DNA of 64,000 bases from DASXQK01 sp963757155 (GTDB taxonomy: Bacteria; Pseudomonadota; Alphaproteobacteria; Dongiales; Dongiaceae). Positions within the stretch are counted from its first letter, which is position 1. Each line of letters starts with the position of its first letter. The notes below the pieces were generated by a model. That model did no database searches. It saw nothing but the letters and a program-made list of their open reading frames with translations, and was not told the origin of the DNA. Where the stretch lies: assembly GCA_963757155.1 (NCBI GenBank), contig CAVWQS010000010.1:186001-250000 (forward strand), written 5' to 3'. A program made the position numbers and the translations under genes. Shown here piece by piece: positions 46,368 through 54,951 of this stretch.

Positions 46368-47879
46368 CTAGAATCCCAGGCCCGGCAGGGTGGGCGTATG
46401 CTGTTCGCGGACCGCCTTCAGGCCCTTGGGGTCGAGCCCGAGGGCGGCGAGGATCGTGGGGGCGATCTGGGTCGTCGCCACCGGCGCAGAGCTTTGCGCC
46501 GCCTTCAAGCCGGGGGCGGATACCAGCATCATCACCGCGGTCTCGTCGCGGCTGAAGCCGCCATGCTCGGCGATCTTGCTGGCGCTGGGCTTGGTATAGA
46601 TCACGCCTTCGTTCGGGATGACGATGATATCAGGGGCGCGATCGTCATGGCGCGGATCGGCGAAAAGGAGCGCCACCTGCTCCGGCCCCAGGATCTTGGC
46701 GATGGCGGCGGGCCCCTGGTTGGCGGCCAGCGCGGCGACGGCCTTGTCGGCCTGGTTCTGATCGGCGAGCCAGATCATCGAGACCGCATCCTGGGTCACC
46801 TGGGCCGCCAGATCCTTCGAGACGCCATCCACCAGATCGGGGATGATTTTCTTGTCGACGATCTGCCGCTTGCTCGGATCGATCGGGGTCTGGCCATGCT
46901 TCGCGCTGACGACGATCAGGGTCGAGCCGTCGAGATGATGGCCCTTCAGCGCGGCGACGAGCTTGCCGATGGATTGGTCGGTATGGGCGATCGCCTCGCC
47001 GAGCTCATCGCTGGGATTGCCCTGGCCGTCGCGATAGCCGCCCCCGGCCTGCTTCTCGGTGACGCTCACCGCCTGGAAATTCATCCCGAACAGGGCCGGC
47101 ACGCCGACGGTCTTGTCGCCGCCATGATCCTTGCCGGCGATCTCGTTCAAGAGGGCCGCGACCTTCAGATCGTCATTGGCCTCGGCCTTGGTCCGCTCCC
47201 CATCGGCGCCTCCGGCGGCGATCTCCGGCGTGTAGAGATCGTCGACGCCCTTGCCCGAGGGCCCGTTCACGAGATCATAGGCGGGATGCTTGTCGGCCCA
47301 GGCGGTGCGCTTTCCCGCCGCCTTCACCACCTCGAAGATCGTGTTCACCCGCAGGAACTGGTGCGGATAGACCGGCTTGCAGCCATGGGCCGGATCGAGG
47401 GGCAGCTTCTTGGGATCGATGCCGCCGCCGCCGTCGACCTTGTCAGGATCGATATCGATGGTCTCGTCGAAGACGATCTCGCTGCCCTTGACGGCGCAGT
47501 TCGAGCCCGGTGCCGATAGAGTCCGATCGTAGCTGTCGTCGTAGTAGACCCCTGTCGCGGCCGGCGTGCCGCCGGTCACAAGAGCAAGGAGGCCGGGAAA
47601 GGAATTGTTCGGCACCGCGGCGGCGGCGTTGCTGTAATCGACACCATGCTGCGCCAGCCCCGCGAGGGCGGACTCCGGATGCGCTGCCGTGAAGCGTGCC
47701 AGATCGATGGCATGCATGCCGTCGATGCTGATCAGCAGGACATGAGCGAAGCGCGGCGCGGCGGCGGCCGGTTGCAGCGCCGCCCCTCCCACAAGCCCGG
47801 CAAGTGCCAGCATGGCCGCGCCCGAGGCCATGGCGAGGCGGCGGTGGATGGAGCCACGCGTGATGAGACGATCGGACAT
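46368..47879 (-). CDS. Exported alkaline-phosphatase-superfamily phosphodiesterase
   Basis: 503 residues. The signal peptide ends near LQPAAAAPR. The alkaline phosphatase core has the metal-binding HVLLISIDGMHAIDL, the nucleophile region NNSFPGLLALVTGG, TLIVVSAKHGQTPIDPS and a late EHGGFSRDETAVMML. It belongs to the type I phosphodiesterase/nucleotide pyrophosphatase group; substrates could be nucleotides, phospholipids or phosphonates. Periplasmic. It is a single-gene unit with its own terminator. Confidence 0.85.
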   Translation of the reverse strand: MSDRLITRGSIHRRLAMASGAAMLALAGLVGGAALQPAAAAPRFAHVLLISIDGMHAIDLARFTAAHPESALAGLAQHGVDYSNAAAAVPNNSFPGLLALVTGGTPAATGVYYDDSYDRTLSAPGSNCAVKGSEIVFDETIDIDPDKVDGGGGIDPKKLPLDPAHGCKPVYPHQFLRVNTIFEVVKAAGKRTAWADKHPAYDLVNGPSGKGVDDLYTPEIAAGGADGERTKAEANDDLKVAALLNEIAGKDHGGDKTVGVPALFGMNFQAVSVTEKQAGGGYRDGQGNPSDELGEAIAHTDQSIGKLVAALKGHHLDGSTLIVVSAKHGQTPIDPSKRQIVDKKIIPDLVDGVSKDLAAQVTQDAVSMIWLADQNQADKAVAALAANQGPAAIAKILGPEQVALLFADPRHDDRAPDIIVIPNEGVIYTKPSASKIAEHGGFSRDETAVMMLVSAPGLKAAQSSAPVATTQIAPTILAALGLDPKGLKAVREQHTPTLPGLGF

Positions 47880-47982
47880 GAGAACCCCCGTTGTTCGCGC
47901 TGATTGGGCGCCGACCTAAGCAGGGGTTTGTTGCAGTCGTGCGACGGATGGACCGCAAGTCGGGAGATGACCGAAATTTAAT

Positions 47983-48717
47983 TCAAGATTGCTCGTTCAG
48001 CGGTGAAGGGCCGGCGGCATCGCGGGCGGCGAGGGGGCGGCGCTGGCGGCCATCGGCGTCGAAATTGCCGGGGTCGAGCCAGGCCTCGAAGGCCTGGCGG
48101 ATCGCCGGCCAGTCGCGGTCGATCATGGCGTACCAGGCCGTGTCGCGGTTGCGGCCCTTAACGATCATATGCTGGCGGAACAGCCCCTCGAAGGTGAAGC
48201 CGAAACGGATCGCCGCCCGGCGCGAGGGCGCGTTCAGGGCGTTGCATTTCCATTCGAAGCGCCGGTTGCCCAGGGTCTCGAAGGCATGGCGCGCCATCAG
48301 GAAGATCGCCTCGGTGGCCAGGCGGGTGCGCTGCAGGGCGGGGGCCAGCCAGATATGGCCGATTTCGATCACACCATCGGCCGGCACCATCCTGAGATAA
48401 CTCGCCATGCCCAGCGCACGTCCTGTCGCGCGATCGAGGATGGCGAAGAACAGCGGGTCCGTGGAGGCCGCGCGCTCGGCGAGCCAGGCCGAGAAGGCCG
48501 CCTCGTCGGAGAAGGGGCCATAGCCGAGATAATTCCAGATCCCCGGGTCGCCGCCCGCGCCATGGGAGGCCTCGAACAGGTCATGGGCGTGACGGCCGGG
48601 ATCGACCGGCACGACTTGACCATAGCGCCCCGCCAGGCTCTGCCGGCCGGGCGCGGCGGCCGGCTTCCAGTCGAGGCGCTTGCCCAGCGCCGCGGTCTCT
48701 CGCGTCTCGGTATCCAT
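47983..48717 (-). CDS. GNAT-family N-acetyltransferase
   Basis: 244 residues from the ATG at 48717. RimJ/RimL-like GNAT fold (about 30-200): IGHIWLAPALQRTRLATEA is the acetyl-CoA region and FEWKCNALNAPSRRAAIRFG the following strand-helix. Relatives acetylate protein N-termini, amines or amino acids. The substrate is unknown. It diverges from the pst operon with a 270-base intergenic region. Confidence 0.87.
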   Translation of the reverse strand: MDTETRETAALGKRLDWKPAAAPGRQSLAGRYGQVVPVDPGRHAHDLFEASHGAGGDPGIWNYLGYGPFSDEAAFSAWLAERAASTDPLFFAILDRATGRALGMASYLRMVPADGVIEIGHIWLAPALQRTRLATEAIFLMARHAFETLGNRRFEWKCNALNAPSRRAAIRFGFTFEGLFRQHMIVKGRNRDTAWYAMIDRDWPAIRQAFEAWLDPGNFDADGRQRRPLAARDAAGPSPLNEQS

Positions 48718-48840
48718 AGGAGCCTCCCTGATGCGATATCTTAGCCCGGGCAACGAAGCTTTGTCCCCAGTCATGGGATGCGAGAAATCCCAATTATATC
48801 AGGGGACTGCAGGTCGGCTTCCCGGCACATGCGGAAGTTG

Positions 48841-48858
48841 CTGTCACGTTTATTTCAC
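48841..48858 (+). promoter_or_regulatory. Pho-box-like site upstream of pstS
   Basis: CTGTCAC-GTTT-ATTTCAC has two 7-base half sites spaced 11 bases apart, close to the PhoB pattern CTGTCAT-N4-CTGTCAT. The second half overlaps a perfect dyad TTCAC-ATAA-GTGAA (48854-48867). It lies about 130 bases before pstS, and phosphate-limitation control is expected. Confidence 0.6.
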
Positions 48859-48987
48859 ATAAGTGAAACATTGCTGCCGCCCACGCTTCCTAGAGTCCGC
48901 CGCGGGGAAGGGGCCGGGAGTTTTCGTGCCTTCCCTTGCGCCGATGGATTCTAGGTCAACTCACGAGGCAACCGGAGAGACACTCAA

Positions 48988-50016
48988 ATGAAACGAATTC
49001 TCGCAATCGCGCTCTTTGCCGCCCTCGCCTGGACCCAGGCGCGGGCCGCTGACATCTCGGGGGCCGGGGCGACCTTCCCCTACCCGATCTATGCCAAATG
49101 GGCGGATGCCTACAAGAAGGAGACCGGTATCGGCCTGAATTATCAGTCGATCGGCTCCGGCGGCGGCATCAAGCAGATCAAGGCGAAGACGGTCACCTTC
49201 GGCGCCTCCGACATGCCGCTGAAGCCGGCCGATCTCGAGGCCTCCGGCCTGACCCAGTTCCCGATGATCATGGGCGGCACGGTCCTGGTTGTGAATCTCC
49301 CGGGCATCGCGCCGGGCCAGCTGGCGCTCGACGGCAAGACCGTCGCCGGCATCTTCCTCGGCGACATCACCCAGTGGGACGACCCCAAGATCAAGGCGCT
49401 CAATCCCGGCGTCACCCTGCCGAGCAAGGCGATCGCCGTGGTGCACCGCTCCGACGGCTCGGGCACGACCTTCCTGTTCACCCATTATCTCGCGGCTGAG
49501 AGCGCCGATTGGTCGAGCAAGGTCGGCTCCAACTCGGCGGTCGAATGGCCGGTGGGCATCGGCGCCAAGGGCAATGAAGGCGTGGCGAACATGGCCAAGC
49601 AGACCGATGGCTCCATCGGCTATGTCGAATATGCTTATGCCAAGCAGAACAACCTCACCTACACCAAGCTGGTGAACAAGGCCGGCAAGACCATCGAGCC
49701 GAGCCTGCAGGCCTTCCAGGCCGCAGCCGCGGGCGCCGATTGGGCCAATGCCAAGAACTACTACCTGATCCTCACCGATCAGCCGGCTGCCGACGCCTGG
49801 CCGATCGTGGGCGCCAGCTTCATCATCGTCTACAAGGAGCCCTCCGATCCGGCGGCGCTGCAGACGGCCCTGAAGTTCTTCGACTGGGCCTATAAGGGCG
49901 GCAAGGACATGGCCATGAAGCTGGACTATGTCCCGATGCCCGACAGCGTCGTCCAGATGGTCCAGAAGACCTGGTCCCAGGAGATCAAGGGCGGCGGCGC
50001 TCCTCTCTGGCAATAA
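48988..50016 (+). CDS. pstS: Phosphate ABC transporter binding protein PstS
   Basis: 342 residues. The signal peptide ends TQARAAD. Phosphate-binding features: ISGAGATFPYPIYAKWADAY, YQSIGSGGGIKQI, FGASDMPL and VHRSDGSGTTFLFTHYL. It captures phosphate in the periplasm for PstCAB. The start has CCGGAGAG ahead of it. First gene of pstSCAB-phoU. Confidence 0.97.
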   Translation: MKRILAIALFAALAWTQARAADISGAGATFPYPIYAKWADAYKKETGIGLNYQSIGSGGGIKQIKAKTVTFGASDMPLKPADLEASGLTQFPMIMGGTVLVVNLPGIAPGQLALDGKTVAGIFLGDITQWDDPKIKALNPGVTLPSKAIAVVHRSDGSGTTFLFTHYLAAESADWSSKVGSNSAVEWPVGIGAKGNEGVANMAKQTDGSIGYVEYAYAKQNNLTYTKLVNKAGKTIEPSLQAFQAAAAGADWANAKNYYLILTDQPAADAWPIVGASFIIVYKEPSDPAALQTALKFFDWAYKGGKDMAMKLDYVPMPDSVVQMVQKTWSQEIKGGGAPLWQ

Positions 50017-50062
50017 GCGGCCCGTACGAAATATTCGGGCAAGCAAAATAGCGTAAACTAGG

Positions 50063-50090
50063 GGATGGGCCGCCTTGGGGCGGCCCATCC
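50063..50090 (+). other. Intercistronic hairpin between pstS and pstC
   Basis: GGATGGGCCGCC-TTGG-GGCGGCCCATCC is a perfect 12-base stem in the 97-base gap. No T-run follows, so it is probably not a full terminator. Such a hairpin can stabilise the upstream pstS message and so raise PstS relative to the membrane subunits. Confidence 0.75.
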
Positions 50091-50113
50091 TCGGTCAGGG
50101 AAGCCGATCGCTC

Positions 50114-51094
50114 ATGGCAAACGTCACGCTCAACGATGCGATCCCCGCCGCGGTGCCGCGCACCGGGCGCAAGCAGCAGCTCCAGGATCGGGTGTTTCGC
50201 CACGCCACGGAGTTCTTCGCCCTCTGCGTGCTGCTGCTGCTGGGCGGCGTCATCGTCTCCCTCGTCATCGGCGCCTGGCCGGCGCTCAGCAGCTTCGGCC
50301 TGGGCTTCGTGGTCACCGAGGTCTGGAACCCGGTCACCGACAAATTCGGCGCCTGGGCGCCGATCTACGGCACCATCGTCACCTCCCTCATCGCCATGAT
50401 CCTGGGCGTGCCGGTCAGCTTCGGCATCGCCATGTTCATCACCGAGCTCTGCCCCGCCGTGCTGAGGCGCCCGCTGGGCATCGCCATCGAGCTGCTGGCC
50501 GGCATTCCCAGCATCATCTACGGCATCTGGGGCCTGTTCGTGCTGGCGCCGGTGCTGCAGCAGACGGTGCAGCCCTTCCTGATCGACACCTTGGGCCAGG
50601 CGCCGTTGATCGGCAGCCTCTTCGCGGGACCGCCCTACGGCATCGGGACCTTCACCGCCGGCATCATCCTGGCCATCATGGTTCTGCCCTTCGTCACCTC
50701 CATCACCCGCGACGTCTTCGAGACGGTGCCGCCGATGCTCAAGGAATCGGCCTATGGCCTGGGGGCGACCACCTGGGAAGTGGTGTGGAAGGTGGTGCTG
50801 CCCTATACGCGGGTCGGCGTCATCGGTGCGGTGATGCTGGGGCTGGGCCGCGCGCTGGGCGAGACCATGGCGGTCACCTTCGTCATCGGCAATGCCCATC
50901 GTGTGGCTAAATCGCTCCTGGCCCCGGGCACGACCATCTCGGCCACCATCGCCAATGAGTTCACCGAGGCGGTGGGCGATCTCTACACCTCCTCGCTGAT
51001 CGCCCTCGGCCTGATCCTGTTCGTGATCACCTTCATCATCCTGGCTGCCGCCAAGATCATGCTGATGCGCCTCGAACGCCAAGTGAAGAAGTAG
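50114..51094 (+). CDS. pstC: Phosphate ABC transporter permease PstC
   Basis: 326 residues, six helices. The ATG at 50114 is preferred over one at 50075, which would begin inside the hairpin sequence. Typical PstC parts: YGTIVTSLIAMILGVPVSFG, ELLAGIPSIIYGIWGLFVLA and docking loop KESAYGLGATTWEVVWKVVLP. Forms the channel with PstA. Confidence 0.96.
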   Translation: MANVTLNDAIPAAVPRTGRKQQLQDRVFRHATEFFALCVLLLLGGVIVSLVIGAWPALSSFGLGFVVTEVWNPVTDKFGAWAPIYGTIVTSLIAMILGVPVSFGIAMFITELCPAVLRRPLGIAIELLAGIPSIIYGIWGLFVLAPVLQQTVQPFLIDTLGQAPLIGSLFAGPPYGIGTFTAGIILAIMVLPFVTSITRDVFETVPPMLKESAYGLGATTWEVVWKVVLPYTRVGVIGAVMLGLGRALGETMAVTFVIGNAHRVAKSLLAPGTTISATIANEFTEAVGDLYTSSLIALGLILFVITFIILAAAKIMLMRLERQVKK

Positions 51095-51109
51095 GACGGG
51101 AGAAGCCCG

Positions 51110-51949
51110 ATGCTCTATGCCCGTCGCCGCCTGGTCAACCGCCTTGCGCTCACCATCGCCACCGCCGCGGCCGCCTTTGGCCTGGCCTGGCTGATCTGGA
51201 TCCTGGGAACGCTTTTCTACAACGGCATCAGCGCGATCAACCTCGGCATCTTCACCGAGATGACGCCGCCGCCCGGGGACAAGGGCGGCCTGCTTAACGC
51301 CATCTTCGGCAGCATCATCCTGACCATAGGCGCCACCGTCCTCAGCACGCCCATCGGCATGCTGGCGGGCACATATCTCGCTGAATACGGCAAGAAGAGC
51401 ACGCTGGCCGAGATCGTGCGCTTCATCAACGACATCCTGCTGAGTGCGCCCTCCATCGTCGTCGGCCTCTTCATCTACGAGGTGCTGGTGGTGCCCATGG
51501 GCCATTTCTCGGCCTGGGCGGGCGTCGTCGTGCTGGCGGTGATCGCCATCCCCGTTATCGTGCGCACGACGGAGGACATGCTGAACCTGGTGCCCAACGG
51601 CCTGCGCGAGGCGGCCTCGGCGCTCGGCACGCCGATGTGGAAGGTGGTCGTAATGATCGCCTATCGCGCCGCGCGCAACGGCATCATCACCGGCATCCTG
51701 CTGGCCATCGCGCGGGTCAGCGGTGAGACCGCTCCGCTGCTGTTCACGGCGCTCAACAATCAGTTCTGGAGCACCGACTTCAACGCCCCGATGGCGAGCC
51801 TGCCCGTCACCATCTTCCAGTTCGCCCTCAGTCCTTATGACGATTGGCAGAGCCTGGCCTGGGGCGGGGCGCTGATCATCACCGTCACGATCCTGATCCT
51901 CAACATCGTCGCGCGCGCCCTTGCCACGCTGGGCTCGTCGAAAGGATGA
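51110..51949 (+). CDS. pstA: Phosphate ABC transporter permease PstA
   Basis: 279 residues, six helices. PstA features: TPIGMLAGTYLAEYGKKS, DILLSAPSIVVGLFIY and docking loop REAASALGTPMWKVVVMIAY, then ISGETAPLLFTA-type sequence (VSGETAPLLFTALNNQFWS). It starts 15 bases after pstC and ends beside the pstB start. Confidence 0.96.
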   Translation: MLYARRRLVNRLALTIATAAAAFGLAWLIWILGTLFYNGISAINLGIFTEMTPPPGDKGGLLNAIFGSIILTIGATVLSTPIGMLAGTYLAEYGKKSTLAEIVRFINDILLSAPSIVVGLFIYEVLVVPMGHFSAWAGVVVLAVIAIPVIVRTTEDMLNLVPNGLREAASALGTPMWKVVVMIAYRAARNGIITGILLAIARVSGETAPLLFTALNNQFWSTDFNAPMASLPVTIFQFALSPYDDWQSLAWGGALIITVTILILNIVARALATLGSSKG

Positions 51950-51951
51950 CC

Positions 51952-52794
51952 ATGAGCACCGCGATGCCCGAATCGGCCCCGACCATCACCATCAGCACCC
52001 CGGGGGCGCGCAAGCCCACGCCCGCGCGCCAGGAGGCGATGCCCGAGAAGGTCAGCATCCGCAACCTGAACTTCTTTTACGACCAGCATCGGGCGTTGAA
52101 GGACATCAGCCTGCCGCTCTACGACAAGAAGGTCACCGCCTTCATCGGTCCTTCGGGCTGCGGCAAGTCGACCTTGTTGCGCGTGCTGAACCGGATCTAC
52201 GACCTCTATCCTAAGCAGCGGGCGACCGGCGAGGTCCTGCTCGACGGGCAGAACATCCTCTCCCCCAAGCAGGATCTCAATCTGCTGCGGGCGCGCATCG
52301 GCATGGTCTTTCAGAAGCCCACGCCCTTTCCCATGTCGATCTACGACAACATCGCCTTCGGCGTCCGGCTCTATGAGAAGCTGAATGGTGCTGAGATGGA
52401 TGCCCGGGTCGAGGCGGCACTCCGCCGCGCCGCGCTCTGGACCGAGGTCAAGGACAAGCTGAAGCAGAGCGGCCTCAGCCTCTCCGGCGGCCAGCAGCAG
52501 CGCCTCTGCATCGCCCGCGGCATCGCCGTCCAGCCGAAGGTCCTGCTGCTGGACGAACCCTGCTCGGCGCTCGATCCCATCTCCACCTCCAAGGTCGAGG
52601 AGCTGATCGATGAGCTGAAGAGCGACTACTGCATCGTCATCGTCACCCACAACATGCAGCAGGCCGCCCGCGCCGCCGACTTCACCGCCTTCATGTATCT
52701 GGGCGAGCTGATCGAATATGGCGAGACGGAGCAGATCTTCACCAAACCGGCTCGAGAGCAGACCCAGCAATACATCACCGGGCGCTTCGGATGA
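51952..52794 (+). CDS. pstB: Phosphate ABC transporter ATPase PstB
   Basis: 280 residues from the ATG at 51952 with AAAGGA at a good distance; the ATG at 51946 overlapping the pstA stop is the alternative. Walker A FIGPSGCGKSTLLR, signature LSLSGGQQQRLCIAR, Walker B VLLLDEPCSALDP, switch His VTHNMQQAAR. An N-terminal Pro/Thr-rich extension (about 1-30) is longer than usual. The stop overlaps the phoU start. Confidence 0.97.
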   Translation: MSTAMPESAPTITISTPGARKPTPARQEAMPEKVSIRNLNFFYDQHRALKDISLPLYDKKVTAFIGPSGCGKSTLLRVLNRIYDLYPKQRATGEVLLDGQNILSPKQDLNLLRARIGMVFQKPTPFPMSIYDNIAFGVRLYEKLNGAEMDARVEAALRRAALWTEVKDKLKQSGLSLSGGQQQRLCIARGIAVQPKVLLLDEPCSALDPISTSKVEELIDELKSDYCIVIVTHNMQQAARAADFTAFMYLGELIEYGETEQIFTKPAREQTQQYITGRFG

Positions 52795-53504
52795 CCCCCC
52801 TCGATCACACCGTCAAATCCTACGACGAGGAGCTGAAGAAGCTGCAGCAGGACATCGCCAGCATGGGCCGGCTGGCGGAAAGCGAGCTGCAGAATGCGAT
52901 GCAGGCGCTGGTCCGCCGCAACCCCGATCTCGGCTCCCAGGTCGTGCTTGACGACGCGCGGGTCGACGAGCTAGAGCAGCTGGCCGGGGCCCAGGTGGTC
53001 CGGCTGCTGGCGCTGCGCCAGCCCATGGCGAGCGACCTGCGCGAGATCGTCGCCGCCCTCAAGATCTCGAGCGATCTGGAGCGGATCGGCGACTATTCGG
53101 CCAATATCGGCAAGCGGGTCGTGGCACTCTCCCAGGTCCCACCCTTCCGGCTGCCCGCCACCTTGCCGCGCATGGGCTGGCTCGCTCAGCAGAATATCCG
53201 CGACACGCTCGGCGCCTATGCCGAGCGTGATGCCGACAAGGCCTTCCGGGCCTGGCAGGCCGATGAGGAGCTGGACGAGACCTACAGCAGCCTGTTCCGC
53301 GAGCTGCTGACCCATATGATGGAAGACCCGCGCAACATCGGCGCCTGCACCCATCTGCTGTTCATCGCCAAGAATATCGAGCGGATCGGCGACCATGCCA
53401 CCAACATCGCCGAAACGGTCTATTTCATGGTGCTCGGCGAGCCGCTGCGCAGCGCCCGGCCCAAGGGCGACAGCACCAGCTATATGACGGTCCCGCCGCA
53501 CTGA
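52791..53504 (+). CDS. phoU: Phosphate signalling regulator PhoU
   Basis: 237 residues. Two three-helix bundles with the metal-binding repeats: DLREIVAALKISSDLERIGD in the first half and THLLFIAKNIERIGDHATN in the second. PhoU links PstB to the PhoR kinase and represses the Pho regulon when phosphate is ample. It overlaps pstB by four bases. No phoB/phoR is in the window. Confidence 0.96.
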   Translation: MTPLDHTVKSYDEELKKLQQDIASMGRLAESELQNAMQALVRRNPDLGSQVVLDDARVDELEQLAGAQVVRLLALRQPMASDLREIVAALKISSDLERIGDYSANIGKRVVALSQVPPFRLPATLPRMGWLAQQNIRDTLGAYAERDADKAFRAWQADEELDETYSSLFRELLTHMMEDPRNIGACTHLLFIAKNIERIGDHATNIAETVYFMVLGEPLRSARPKGDSTSYMTVPPH

Positions 53505-53511
53505 ACATTCA

Positions 53512-53542
53512 CCCTCTCCCGCTCCGAAGCACGGGGAGAGGG
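53512..53542. repeat. REP-like or terminator-like inverted repeat after phoU
   Basis: CCCTCTCCC (53512-53520) and GGGAGAGGG (53534-53542) pair perfectly across a 13-base loop, seven bases after the phoU stop. There is no T-run. The CCCTCTCCC...GGGAGAGGG pattern is a common dispersed intergenic palindrome in GC-rich Proteobacteria. Confidence 0.5.
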
Positions 53543-53608
53543 AGGCGGGCCCGCGAGCTCTGCGCCCGACATTGAAGGCGTCCTGCGCGGCGCCTACATC
53601 ATCAGATC

Positions 53609-54781
53609 ATGGCGCCCGATCTCCCCAGCTTTCGCACGGCCGGTCTCGGTCATTGGCTGGCACGCCAGCCGTCCCAGCCCGGCCATCTCCATCTCTTCTT
53701 TCAATCCTTCTGCGAGGAATTGAAGCGCCGGGGCCTGCCGGTCTGGCGGGCCAATCTGGGGGTCGAGATCCTGCACCCCGAGACGAGCGGACGGATCTTC
53801 ACCTGGACGGATGGGGTGATCACGCGCCGGGACAACGACCGGGCCAATTCCCTGGGCGCCGAATACCTCAACAGCCCGGTCAGGATCGTCGACGAGACCG
53901 ACCGGCCCTTCCGCCGGCGCCTCGACCGGCCCTCGCCCGATCTGCCGCTGCTGGATGAGCTGCGGGCGGGTGGGGCGACCGATTACGCGATCTTTCCGCT
54001 GCCCTTCCTCGACCGGAGCCGCAGCGCTTTCATTTCCTTCGCCACCCAGGCCGCCGCCGGCTTCGGGGAGGTCGATCTGGCCGAGATCGAGATGGCCGCC
54101 GCGCTGTTCAGCCCCTATGCCGAGCGTGGCGTGCTACGCCGCCTCGCCGTCGATCTGCTGGAGGTCTATGTCGGCCGGCGCAGCGGCGAGCGGATCTTCG
54201 CCGGCGATATCGAGCGCGGCAAGATCGAGACCATCGGCGCCGCCATCTCCATGGCCGATCTCCGGAACTTCACCCGCCTCGCCGATACCCAGCCCCAGGA
54301 AACCGTTATCGCCGTCCTCAACACCTGGTTCGAATGCCTGGCTACCGCCACGGAGACCCACGGCGGCGAGATCCTGAAGTTCATGGGCGATGGGCTGCTG
54401 GCCATTTTCCCCGTCGAAGGCGCGCCGGGCGAGGCCTGCGAGCGCGCCTTTCGCGCGGCGTCGGCGGCCCTGGCGAGCATGGGTGCCGTCAATCTGGATC
54501 GGGCGGCGAGGGGCGAGATCGAGCTCGCCAGCGGCTTCGGGCTGCATCTGGGCGATGTCGGCTATGGCAATGTCGGCGGCCGCCGGCGCCTCGATTTCAC
54601 CGTCATCGGGCCGGCGGTGAATCTGGCGGCGCGGCTCGAGGGGCTAACGCGCGAGCTTGGCGTGCCGCTGCTGATGTCTGAAGCCTTCGCCGGTTTGCTC
54701 AGCCAGGAAATGGTCTCGCTCGGCCATCACGCCATCCGCGGCCTCGATCGCACCGAGCAGGTCTTCGTGCCGGCTTCCTGA
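53609..54781 (+). CDS. Soluble class III adenylate/guanylate cyclase
   Basis: 390 residues, no membrane helices. The N-terminal about 190 residues are an unassigned, possibly sensory domain. The cyclase domain (about 205-385) has metal Asp217 in SMADLRNFTRL, Asp261 in FMGDGLLAIF, and FTVIGPAVNLAARLEGL. The AD-LR motif has Asn where Gly is usual (DLRNF). It should make cAMP in the cytoplasm. It lies 104 bases after phoU, past an inverted repeat, so it may be partly co-transcribed with the phosphate operon. Confidence 0.87.
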   Translation: MAPDLPSFRTAGLGHWLARQPSQPGHLHLFFQSFCEELKRRGLPVWRANLGVEILHPETSGRIFTWTDGVITRRDNDRANSLGAEYLNSPVRIVDETDRPFRRRLDRPSPDLPLLDELRAGGATDYAIFPLPFLDRSRSAFISFATQAAAGFGEVDLAEIEMAAALFSPYAERGVLRRLAVDLLEVYVGRRSGERIFAGDIERGKIETIGAAISMADLRNFTRLADTQPQETVIAVLNTWFECLATATETHGGEILKFMGDGLLAIFPVEGAPGEACERAFRAASAALASMGAVNLDRAARGEIELASGFGLHLGDVGYGNVGGRRRLDFTVIGPAVNLAARLEGLTRELGVPLLMSEAFAGLLSQEMVSLGHHAIRGLDRTEQVFVPAS

Positions 54782-54951
54782 CGCCGGCACGCCAGCAAGC
54801 CTGCTCGGCGGCGCGCCATGCGAAAACCGCAAGGCCCTGTGTCTTTGGGAGAATTCACAATTTTAAACAGGGGCTTATACCCTGGGTACGGGTTGAGGCG
54901 GTATAGTTCACCTCAGCCGACAGACATGATTTTTCAGACAGGCTCCTAGCT

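Noticed and set aside
50063..50090. Rho-independent terminator between pstS and pstC
   Set aside because: Strong stem but no T-run, and pstC follows directly; better described as an intercistronic hairpin.
49985..51505. Minus-strand frame of 506 codons opposite pstC/pstA
   Set aside because: Asp/His/Gly/Gln-rich antisense translation of the phosphate permeases; no start context or domain.
53512..53542. Terminator after phoU
   Set aside because: The inverted repeat has a 13-base loop and no T-run; kept as a REP-like repeat only.
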